Part shown: positions 21,751-32,060 of the stretch, one piece after another | Layout: every line of letters starts with the position of its first letter | Numbering within the stretch: the stretch's first letter is position 1 | From: Symsagittifera roscoffensis | Lineage: Eukaryota > Xenacoelomorpha > Acoela > Convolutidae | Assembly: GCF_963678635.1 (NCBI RefSeq) | Contig: NC_087062.1 | Location: forward strand, 73,439,345-73,503,344 | Reading direction: 5' to 3' | Length of the DNA stretch: 64,000 nt | Position numbers and translations under genes: made by a program | Notes under the pieces: model-generated | What the model was told of the DNA's origin: nothing | Databases searched by the model: none | The model's input: only the letters and a program-made list of their open reading frames with translations

Positions 21751-21943
21751 TTATTTAAGAGGAAATTTTGTGTTTTTATAGTATTCTTGAATGAAAAGCA
21801 TTAAAAATACTGTTGCTAATGCGAAAGTTAGAACAGCCTTTTTAATAGATTTGCATATTGTCATTATGAGGGGTGTCGAAATTGTGAGAAGTATTATAAA
21901 AAAAAAGAAAAACATCTGTTTTACTGAATAGATGTTGGAACAT
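21751..21943 (-). pseudogene. Element B homologue of small membrane ORF 2, one frameshift
   Basis: ATG at 21943; the TAA lies at 21753-21751. The frame shifts at a run of nine T (coding strand). Segments SKTDVFLFF, MTICKSIKKAVLTFALAT and QEYYKN correspond to the Element A protein, which supports this tiny ORF as a conserved gene of the family. Confidence 0.65.
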
Positions 21944-22772
21944 TTAGATAGTTATTTGAAATATCGTACCTGAGGAGATGGTCAATGATTTTGGAAAATT
22001 AACGTAGGTTTGGGCTAGGGAATAAAAAATGTTGAATAAGTTGCAAAAATTATCAGCGTGAGGATGAATAATTCTTAAAAGTCAGATATGAAAATTATAC
22101 AAGATTTGAAAAAACTGGAAAAAATTGACAAGGGTTTGAAAATATTTTATGAAATTTGTTATCTGTTTGAGAAAGAAGCAAATGAAAAAATGGTTATTTT
22201 TATTTTTTGAGGCCAATTTCAAGTGTGGTCGGTTTATTTATTGGTTTTTTGACGAGTGGGTTGGATTTCGGCAATTTTTGAGAAAGGAAAGTTTGAGGGC
22301 TCTTAAGAGTCTTCCTGTTTTTGTTGTTATTTATTGGATGATTGGGAGTATCTGAGAGATATTCGTACTTTAGGCTAAGTGATCATGTCCATTTTGTTCT
22401 GTAGGCTAATTTAATGTTTTTGCCTGAGGGGTTTTTGAGGTCTAAGTTGGGACCATATTGTTGATCTTTGTATTCTTATTGTATTCTCCCCTGCTTGATA
22501 GGGGAGGGATACTTGAAACTTTGTTTCTTTCAGGTGTCAATGTTTAGTGGTTTGCTTATTTTTGACCTGGAGGTCTTTTAGTTATAGTTAGAGATTGGCT
22601 TAAGGGTGATTGTTTGTCGGCTAAGGAAGTCGCGTTAAAAATGAGGTGATGATTCGGAAAGGCCTCTGATAAGCCGAATTTGAACTATTTTGTTCAAATG
22701 CTTTTCAGCATGAATTTTGAGAAAATGTTCGGTCCATAAAAATATCTTCGAGAATTGAAAATATTAATTAAT
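21944..22772 (-). other. Element B noncoding block and degraded small ORF 1
   Basis: Aligns to 5808-6636 of Element A. It contains the same CTCCAGGTCAAAAATAAGC block (rc near 22547-22573) and AAAGATCAACAATAT. The small hydrophobic ORF 1 has lost its ATG (TTG). Confidence 0.5.
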
Positions 22773-25700
22773 TTAAAGTGGTTTTTGAAATTCATTTTTC
22801 TTTAATGTTTTAGATTGCGGAATGAATGTTTTGTAATCATTTCGTGGCTGATTACGAAGTCGCGATGATTGTCTATGTGGAGATTTTTCTTTTTCATCTT
22901 GTGGTATAGTTTTTTCTTCTAACTTTTGATTTTTTTTTTCAGTTTGAGGTATCTTTTTGTTGTCTACGTTTTTTAATACTTGTTTGGGAAGTTCTTTGTC
23001 TTTTTTTATCTTATTGTTTCTGGATTGGGTGCATATCAGTGCTTGGATTTTGATTGTGTTCTGAGGTATTTTGAACAACTTTAAGTCCTGCTGAAGAGTA
23101 AAATTGCACTTTTCTGCGCTTATGGTAATGATTTCGTTATTTATAAATTCAGTTCCCTTGTCTGTGACAAGGGTTTCGGGTAAACCGAACTTTGCTATCT
23201 AGTGCTCATAAAATGTTGCATATGCATAATAAGCATTACAATGAGGTACTGGATTAAGTGCTACGTAATGTGTGAATGCATCTACTGTGACCATTTTATA
23301 TGAGTTTCCTTCTGAGGATGGTGATATTGGTCCTTTTGTATCGAAAGAAATTCTGTGATTGAAATATAGATTTTGTCCTTTAAAATCTTGTTTTTCTGCG
23401 ATTTGTTTTTGGTTTGGGTATGGTTTGTTTAATTTACATGTTATGCAATCGTTGCATAAAAATTTTATCCAAACTGGTGCATTTGGGAAATAGGAATTTC
23501 GTATAAAAATTGAGTACGATTTTTTCTGCTCCTGAGTGTCCTTTAGTATGTAAAGAGTGAGAGGTATGAAAAGCTATAAGCATGATACTTAAAGGTAGGC
23601 AGGGTACTTGGGTGTTGGATGTTTGGTATTCTAGGATAACTGTGTTTTCGTTGATAGAGGTGTTGTTAAATTTTCTGAAATATCTATGAAGGGTTTTGTT
23701 TCATAGGATGGTGGTATCGGCTCTAATTGGCTTGGTCTTATATTTGTGCCAAGATTTTAATTGTCTAATGAATAGGTCAAGGTTTCAATATTTTTGTCAC
23801 AACTGGAGTGTTATTTTTTCTGTTATTGGAAGAAATTTGTTTTCAATTTCTACTTTTGATAGAGGTATTGTATCTATTGGGTCATTAAGGTTAAAAACAT
23901 GGTTGATTGTGTATTTGAATCATTATTTGGTGGGCCTGATAAAATTATTTTACTAGTGAGATTTTCTTTTTCTGTTAAATTTAATAGATCGTTTTTAAAT
24001 AATTTTTGTTTGATTGGCTTTTGCCGTGTGTTGTTTTTTATCCATGAAGAGTATGGTATCGGTTTGAACGTAGATTTTCCTAGAAAATCTACTTTGTAAT
24101 GATTATTTTGACAATCTAGATATAGAAGAAAATGTTGTAGATTATTTATTTCTGATTGGTATTTTTCAGTTTTTACTGCCTATTTGCATTGTTACCTTGG
24201 TGATGTTTCATCTTTTGGAAGGAAAATTTTTTATAATTTTTGTGGTTTTTCAACTGTTGTTTTTCTAGTTAACAATTCAGGTTGTGTCTTTCTACTGAGA
24301 GTATCGGGTAGTGTAAGGTTTTTTCCTGCTGTCCAAACTATATGTAAGTTTGGAAATTTCATTAAAATAGTTGAAATCTATAAACTCTATGGTTTGGGTT
24401 TGATTTTTGTGTAACGAGAAAAATTATTGCTTTATGGTCTGTAAACAAAACTGTTGGATGTTTACATCCAAGTATTAAAAATTCATATTCTGTAAGTGTA
24501 TATATTATGGCTGTGCATTCCCGCATAAGAGTAGAGAGTCTAAGTTCAGCTTGTGTGAATAGCCTAGAGTTTGCGGAAATTAGGTTCATTTTATTTGCTC
24601 CATTGTGAGATTGTAGTAATGCTGCGCCAAAGCCAAAATTTGAGGCGTCGCACATGGCATAAAATGGTTGATCGGATCTGGAATAGTGTTTGAAAATTGT
24701 TCAATGAGAAGAGTTTTTATTTCTTCAAAACCTTCCTGGTGTTCTGTTGTTCATTCAAAGTTATTCTGATGTCTTAGGATGTTGTGGAATGGTCTTAAGT
24801 ATAACTGCATTTTGTATACGTATTTACTTGAGTAGTTTAACATTTGAAGGTGGTTGGAAGGTGGTTGGAAACTTTGGATTGCATCTATGCGAGATTTTAT
24901 TGGAGTTGTAGTGTTTCATTTTATAATATGTCCAAGGAATTTTACTCGTGTTAGAAAAAAGTGTGGTTTATCTAGAGCTGCTTTCATGTTTTCTTGTAGT
25001 AAAATTTGATGATAATTTTCTAGGACAATAAACATTTCGTCTTTTGTTTGTGATTGCATAAAAACATCATTCAAAAATGTGATTGCATTTTTATTAAGTA
25101 TTAGTGGTCTGAAAATTTTACTCATAAAAGCTGAAAATGCTGCTGGTCCTATGGAAATTCCATAGAAAAATCTGTTGTATTCTTATTGTTGAAATCCAAT
25201 AACGAAATGTGTTAACCGTCTTGATTGTTTATCTAGCAGCATTTGATTATAAGCACTATTCATATCTGCTGTTGTGAAGTATTTACCGTTTATTTTTGTT
25301 AGATGTACTTGAATTGGTTCGATAGGCCAATTAGATTTAGATTCATCGATTAGTGAATTGAGGTATCTTGCATCTAGAAAAGTTTTTAATGATTCTCTTT
25401 TTGCTATGATGATAACGGGGTTTATGAATGTGTTACTTTTTGGCTGTTCTTCTTTATTTACTGGAGAGTTGATTTCAAATTGTTGTAGTTCTTCAAGTAA
25501 TTGGTTAACTTTGTCTTGCAAGTGAATTGGAACTTTACTTGCTCGTTTTTTTTTGAAAACTGCATCAAGTTTTAGATGTAAATGTAATGGCGAATTTATC
25601 TTGCCAACATCAAACTTAGATGTTGCGTAAACTTTTGGGTATTTTGATAATAAGTCGGCTAATTTTTCGAATTCTTTTTGTGTTATCTGAGAGTGTTGAA

Positions 25701-26722
25701 AATGAAACATTGTTAAGATTTTTTGTTGTTGTTCCGTGTATTTTCATATTTGAAATGTTGGTTTAAAATACGGTGTCTTTGTGAAATATTATGTATTTCG
25801 TTTTTCGTTGCTTAAAATATTGTTAATTGACAATTCTTCGTAAACAATTGTTGATTGACATATATCTAATAGTTGTAAAAAAAATTATTTAATCTATACG
25901 CTATTTCCTTTGGGGAGAAATTGTTGCTTTAGTTTCAAAATATACTAAGAGTCCTAGAGATAGGGTCATTTTGTATGGAGAATTGTTATAGATGTGTAAA
26001 AAAATCATATCGGAGTTTGAGTTTTTCATATATTTGATAAGAGAAAGTGTTTCTCGGAAAAATTTATGAATTGGTCTGAATTCAAGGTCAGACATAAAGA
26101 GATGTTGTTTATTTTTTTCTTTATCATATTGGTGAACTTGTTTGATTGAGAAGTTATACACATTTCCTGATAGCGGATTCAGGTGTTTCCGTTCCTGATT
26201 GTTTATGGGTAAAATTAAGAGAAAAATGGTGGTTGTTTGTTTATTCTTTGAAAAAATGTCAAAGCGGTGTTTTTCATTCTTGTGTATTTATCTTTTATAT
26301 GAATTATACTATTTAAATTACTTATCGTTGGTATGTATTTAGTAAAAAATGGTATTCCAATGATATTTTGTTTTATATCAGTGATGCGGAAGGTTTGTTT
26401 AATTGATTTTCTAATGAGTTTGTTTTCATCAAGGAGTGGGAACAAGGAAAAGTTGGATTTTTCCATAATTTGTTCATCCTTGTCCGATTGCTTATCTACT
26501 TGTTGTTTTGAAGGATTTTAATTTTGGGTGTAGAATTTTTATTTCATTCCAAGTGGGAAAATTGATAATTTTGATGCTGCCCCGAATTCTGTTGGTTTTT
26601 CAAGGTCTGGTGTTTGTAACTGTTTAGGTTTTGGACTTTCTAGAAGAAGTGGGATTGTCCATATTTTTATCTTTTGTACCTGTGGTTCTTTAGGTATGTA
26701 TTGATAAATGTTATTTTTTATA
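22773..26722 (-). pseudogene. pol: Decayed pol of Element B (protease to pol tail), integrase C-terminal part deleted
   Basis: Fragments in order: protease region (26727-26539 and 26466-26215), RT with FTTADMNSAYNQM (25710-25183), RT palm with FLNDVFMQ in place of YLDD (25125-24916), RNase H with MCDAS and FTDHKA (24655-24362), and integrase up to VTDKGTEFINNEI (near 23150). From there the sequence jumps to the pol tail (23078-22773), so about 700 bp covering the catalytic Glu and the GPY/F module are missing compared with Element A. At the point matching A's TAA there is TAC. Confidence 0.8.
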
Positions 26723-29220
26723 ATCATGAGTTTTGACTGAGTATGTTTTTCGTACTAGTATTTCTATTCTTACTGCAAGTTGTTTTATTGTTTCAATTGG
26801 TAGTCTACGAAAATCATTGCATAAAACTTTTTGATGTTCTTTGTTTCTTTCTGAATCAAACATTTTTGAGCATTTTTGTTTGAATATTTTCCAATCTGAT
26901 TTTATTTCTAAAGTTAAAACTGAAAACCATTTTTGGGCTGCGCCGTCAAGTGAAGTTTGGATTAAAGCTGTGCGTCATTCATCGTCATTTGTAGTGATTC
27001 GGCGCCATGTGGCTTTTTGTTATTTCATGTTGTTGTAAATATTACGGCAGTGGAGTTTCGTTATACATCTGAGTTGGTTGGCATGATTGTGTGTTAACTG
27101 GATTTTGTTGTTGAAAACTATTGTTGTAAGATGTTGGATTATTTCCAGGTGGTCGTATTTGTTCGTTTCGTGTGTATGATTTGAAGATATCTGGTTGGTC
27201 AATACTGTAAGAACGAGGTATTTCGCTTGAGTAAAATTGCTGATCAACTTAGTTTGAGTATTCTTCATCATCTGATGGAAACTAATTTTGTGCATAATAA
27301 TGAGATTGATTTCTGGTATGGTATTTATTTGTATTATGTTTGTTTTGTTGAAAAATGGGTAACTTCTACTTTGTTCTTGTCAGGATAGTAGTTGATCAAG
27401 AAAATTCATTGAGTTTAAATTTGGTTGTTGTATATTTTGACTTTGTGAAAAGAAGAAGTTTTGAGTTTTTGTTTTAGATGGTTTTTGTTGATTTTGGTCC
27501 ATTTACATAGTTATAATTAGGTTCTGTAAAATTATTTTTATGTGATGTTTGTTATTTGTATGATGGTTTTGTTACTGTTCAGAACGTTGGATAAACCGTT
27601 TGCGAATATTTTTCTGCAACAGAGGGTTTTACTGTGGATTGTATGATTGTTTGTTGTAGCGTTGGGTTTTTTAATTTTGGAGTTGTGAAATTGGGTTAAA
27701 TAGGTGAAATGCTTTGTGCTTCTGTTGTTGTTATTGTTTCAACAATTTCTTCGCTTACAAAATGTGATGTTGTTTGTATATCTTGTTGTGTAAGATTCCT
27801 TGTTCCATTTAAGTTGTCATGATTTATAAATGTAGAGTTTAAACTATTGTTTCCTGTTCTTTCAGGGAAGAAAGATTTATAGTTTAAAGGTGTTGCGTCA
27901 ACTGTAAGTGGGTATACTCTAACATAATCTTTATTAATAGAGATAGTGCTAATTGCCTGACTTGATATATCTGTTGGTATATAAAAAATAATCCATGAGA
28001 CCATTCAGGGTCCCAAACGTAATCTGATTGTTCTGCTAGTACAGTTTTGTCATCTATATATTGTGTTCTAAAAACTTTTCTTGCTCGTTCAATAAGATCA
28101 ATTTTGTGACTAAAAAAATCGATAATTAACCATGCTAAGATTTTTTATAAATCGTGTTTAACATGTTGTGTTATTTCTTTTTTTTATTTAGGTTTTCTTA
28201 GATCGCATTTGAAAAATTTGAAAATATATGTCTTTCCTGTCGTACAATTGTATGTTGAGATGTTTGAGTAGGTGAATCGCCTTGAGGTGAATTCATTTAT
28301 AATATAGATGAAAAGCTATGAATGAGTGAGAATACATCATTTGTAAATATCGAGTTTCCTCTTTGTGAGTTTCGGTGTTGTTTGATTTTGATGTATTGTG
28401 TAAAAACTTTTGAAAATTCAATATCTAAATCATCAGTTTGAATGAGATATCTGTCATGAAATTCACTTGGTGATCTGATTTCTATTGTGTAGATTTCCTT
28501 TTTGTGATGTGAGACTACATATACCTTTCAGATAGTGATCAAGAAGTTTTCTTTTGATTTTTACTTCCGGAACTTCTTTTGTGCACGGACTTTCTCCTTT
28601 TTCGAATAAAATTTCAACTAAGTTTTGACAAAATTGTACCTGTCCTCGAGGTTTAATTAATGGTGATATTAAAAATGGAAGTACTGATTTCTCTGGGTTA
28701 TCTTCATTTTGAATCATTTTTGTGTTGTATTACTGTTAATGTATAGTGTTCAATGTGTATTTTTGGTTGATTCCAATTGTACAAACGTATTGGTTTGTTT
28801 GTGAGCAATTTTTTTTATTTTTTTACTTTTTATTGATGCTGGTGACGTGATTTCCGAATCAGTGAAATACAGTTGGTCGTCTACTTGATGGTTTTTGTTT
28901 ATTGAGTCTTTTAAATTATGAAGTTCTTGTATTGCGGTTGTTACTGATTCTGAGACTGCGTTTCTTCGTTTTGAAAATCTTTTTTTAATAATTTGTTTTT
29001 GTTTGTTAACTATTTTTTTTCTTCGTTGTTTCTTTTTGTTCTTATATATCTTACTGATTGTCTGCGTAGTGTGAATACCAGGTCGTATTTGTCGTCGTTA
29101 ATTAAACAACTGTGTGTTATGATTGTTCGTTTGTTTCCTAAATTGTCTCTTGACATAAGGTTTAAGATGATGGATGCAAAATCTGGATTAGTGATTCTAA
29201 TGCCTTAAGCTGTTAGTTCT
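26723..29220 (-). pseudogene. gag: Decayed gag of Element B
   Basis: The best-preserved part lies at about 27010-26728. It reads as a retrotransposon capsid domain: W-R-R start, AAQKWFSVLTLEIKSDWK, then RLPIETIKQLAVRIEILVRK. Upstream is a Gln/Asn/His-rich stretch (about 27660-27040), further fragments (28004-27696 and 28717-28463), and a basic segment near 29000-28900. The capsid end joins directly to protease-region sequence near 26722, so the zinc knuckle and Asn/Arg-rich tail seen in Element A are deleted. Exact start uncertain. Confidence 0.65.
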
Positions 29221-29919
29221 TACAATTTTTTGTAGTTAGCTTAACTTGGGTCGTATGTTTGGGTTGAAGAGAAAAGCGTATATTGATTTCTAAGAAGGAT
29301 TTGTACTTTCTCGTGACTAATTCTAAACTAAGATAGACCTAACAAATCTTACTTAGGGGTTGTGATTTGTAATCAAGGGTTGGAGAATAGTTAATCGATT
29401 CACAAGGTTCAGGTATAATTAGAACGCAAGTAGTTCGTTAGATACTGTTTTATGACTTACTAAGTTTAAGTGTTTTAGCCTGGGTCATCTAAGAGGAGGG
29501 GGATCAAGTGAAGGATGAGTAACCGAAGTTCTCCACTGTTTATCTCAATTAAAATGGTTCCTTTTTTGAAAAATTTCTGTTAATTCTGGGTCATTGATAA
29601 GAGTTGCGTAGTGAATCGACGTTTGAGGTCGTTAGACACTAGAAAAAATGGGAGGGGGAGAACAAAATTTTTCTATTTGATCTAAGGATAAGCCTTGATG
29701 ATCAGATATTAAGATATTAAGAAATTTAAAAATTTAGATATAGTTTATTTAAAGATCCAAGGAAAGCGTTTATGATCTGTTATTCAAATGAAAATAGTTG
29801 AAGTGAAAGCAAGGATAAGCCTTGATAGTTTAAAATTAGAGGATTAAGGTTAAGTTTTAGTTTTGATTAGTGTTAGTTTTTGAAATTAGCGGTTATTGAA
29901 TTTATAGATAGGTTGTTAA
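29221..29919 (-). other. Element B 5' leader or altered 5' LTR interior
   Basis: No coding region seen. A 16-bp direct repeat AAGGATAAGCCTTGAT occurs at 29684-29699 and 29811-29826. The conserved R/U5 block of the 3' LTR was not found here. Confidence 0.4.
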
Positions 29920-30026
29920 TTAGGTTGTTAACTTGATGAAGTATAATTGGTTAGTATTTAATATTTTATAGAGATAAATTATCATAATAATAACCAATGA
30001 TAAATACTAGTTTAGATCTGGTTCCA
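29920..30026 (-). repeat. 5' LTR of Element B, only the first ~107 bp recognisable
   Basis: From 30026 leftwards the sequence matches the start of the 3' LTR (TGGAACCAGATCTAAACTA, then ATACTAACCAAT.ATAC) at roughly nine bases in ten. Similarity ends near 29920. CAAT follows at 30027-30030. Confidence 0.65.
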
Positions 30027-30030
30027 CAAT
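30027..30030 (+). repeat. Right target-site duplication of Element B (CAAT)
   Basis: Identical to 15408-15411 and directly abuts the LTR start. Confidence 0.7.
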
Positions 30031-30200
30031 TTCAATAGCAACCGAGGATAACAATATTTTTTCACTATCAAGTCATCGCATTGAGTCTGACTTATTGTTT
30101 TTCTGACTTGAAAAAGTGAAAAATATATATGGTGTGGGAGAATTTTCCCATTGAGAACATTTTTTTTTAGATAAACAGCTCAAAACCGTTCAAATCTTGC

Positions 30201-30325
30201 GCGGTTTTTGAACGGTTTTTTTAGATAAACCGTTCAAAAACCGCTCAAACCTCTCATTTTGAAGCAAGATTTTGAACGCAATCGTCTAAAAAAACCGCTC
30301 AAACCGCTCAAATCTTGCTTCAAAT
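30201..30325. repeat. Nested foldback repeats
   Basis: GCGGTTTTTGAACGGTTT (30201-30218) is followed by its exact reverse complement (30227-30244). A second pair, TTTGAAGCAAGATTTTGA near 30257 and TCAAATCTTGCTTCAAA near 30308, forms another stem. It is probably the remnant of a foldback or MITE-type element. Confidence 0.55.
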
Positions 30326-30537
30326 TAGGTGAAAAATCTCGACTCGGGAACCGATTTCAACAAAAAAAAGGTTTAAGAAAATTGTACCATGCGAGATGAA
30401 CCGATCATCTGCAAGACAAAAGTCCGGCACCTCGAACCGGGAAATCCCAAAAAAGTCTTAAGCTAGTTCCGGAGAAGCATACTCCGCGTAGAGTTTGCTG
30501 AAGTTACTGCGGATTATAATAAAAGTACATTGAGCCG

Positions 30538-30583
30538 GGGTCATTAATTAGGAACCAGCAGTGGGTCATTAGTTAGGAACCAG
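30538..30583. repeat. Two 21-bp direct repeats
   Basis: GGGTCATTAATTAGGAACCAG at 30538-30558 recurs with one change at 30563-30583. Confidence 0.6.
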
Positions 30584-30899
30584 TCAAAATTTTGGGACCA
30601 GCAAATTTATTGTTGAACAAATCTGATTTAGTATTTTCTTAGCCACGACCGGTGGCGAAAATCAGAAGTAGAATCGACCACCAGCAAAAAAAATCTCTCA
30701 GTAGTCTGATGGTGGGTGCGAGGGATGCAGGGAGCGCAAGTGGACATTCCGCAATTATAAGCGTAGGTAGATATTATATAGGTAAATTTTTTTTACGATA
30801 CAGGTTTATAAATATTAATAGTTATACTAGTATACGTTTATTAGTATGAATATTAACAATGGATAATAATATTTATACTAAATGACATCCTTGAAGATC

Positions 30900-32060
30900 T
30901 TTTTTAAACTTTCCGAAGATCCTCCGAAGTGTGGTGGGGCGGGTGCGCTGAATGTTTATTTCTATCTATCAGCATCATTCTGAGCTTTGAAGTATTTCCA
31001 TTCTTGAATATGCTGACGAAGTTGCTCGTATTCAATGTTGGCTCCAACGAAACAATTTCCATTGTCTGATTTGATAGAGTTGGCTTTTCCACACCGGGCG
31101 ATGAAGTTTCGAAAGAAACGGAGACTGCAGTCGGCGTTGATGAAGTTACAGATCTCGTTATGTAAAGCTCGAAAGGCTAGTGAAGGGCAAAACAATTGCG
31201 TTGGGTTCAGTTTTATTGTTCTTGTTGCAAAAGGTCCAATGAAGTCAGCTACTGATTTGGAAAAGTTTTCTCGTCTGGTACTGGCAGCCTGGCAAGAGGT
31301 AATTCGCCCCTTAGCGCGTAATATTTCCTGGCGTAGTTTGGTAAGGTCAGGCACTGTTAAATAGTTTTTTTTCCAGTAATCTTTTTGAGTGGTAAATCCG
31401 GAAGTCTTTTTTTTGCAATCTACGACTGCGTTGCAGTATACGATGTCCACTTTTGTTGTGAACATGAGGCAGAAAGAGGTGATTGGGTTGTTTTTATACA
31501 TTCATGATTCCTGGGTGGCGTCTGGAGAGCAGAAATGATGCTTCGTTGAGTCGTTGTTTGGTTCAGAGAATTTTTTTGTCAAGGAATGGGCGTAGTGATA
31601 GTAGTCGGTTGCGGTTGAGAGTTTCTTTGTTTTTCCAAAGCTTAGAATTGGCTTTGGGAAAAAGTCCAATGGCGTTCCTTTGCAATAGATGCAATTTCAC
31701 TGGCTAAGTCCTGAGAAGTGTGCTGACGTCGTTGTTTTGCTTTGATGCTCTCCACAAAGATGTTGACCTATGCTTTGACATTTGAAGCTTGTGTCCACAT
31801 GCTGAACTGAGTGAAATCAATCGATAATGAGGTTGGCTGTCCACTGGGCTGTCGGTTGTGATTGACTTTCTGAGTATAAGTCTGAAGATCAATTTTAAAG
31901 TGAGTGGTCCAATCCGATGAAGGTTGTTCCCTTAAGTTTGGTTTTTTAATCAATCGGGAGTTTGTTGCTTTGAATCCTTGTGTTCCATCGTCGTTGTATC
32001 CTCATGTTCCATCTGTCTTTGTTGTGTACGTGTCTCCATTTTTGTTGCAATGTTGAGGTC
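30900..32060 (-). pseudogene. pol: BEL/Pao retrotransposon remnant (integrase region)
   Basis: The minus-strand frame 31501-30962 reads as a BEL/Pao integrase: an HHCC-side stretch, then VADFIGPFATRTI, LAFRALHNEICNFINAD, and SDNGNCFVGAN around the second catalytic Asp. After a frame change near 30960 the sequence contains the BEL/Pao hallmark PPHFGG. The part at 32040-31500 fits the preceding linker region, with several breaks. It is a truncated, dead fragment with no LTRs identified. Confidence 0.75.

Larger units (their letters stand above)
15412..30026 (-). mobile_element. Element B: decayed full-length relative of Element A, 14.6 kb
   Basis: Bounded by TGGAACC... at 30026 and ...TAACTCA at 15412 (minus strand) with flanking CAAT duplications. 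It contains remnants of gag, protease, RT, RNase H, the start of integrase, the pol tail, the small membrane ORF, the Pro/Ser-rich ORF, env and the 597-codon ORF in the same order as Element A. All long frames are broken by stops and frameshifts, and two internal deletions are visible (near 26722 and 23120). It is a dead, old insertion. Confidence 0.88.

Noticed and set aside
30538-30583. Start of a CRISPR-like array
   Set aside because: Only two direct repeats with a 4-base gap in eukaryotic DNA; an ordinary short duplication.
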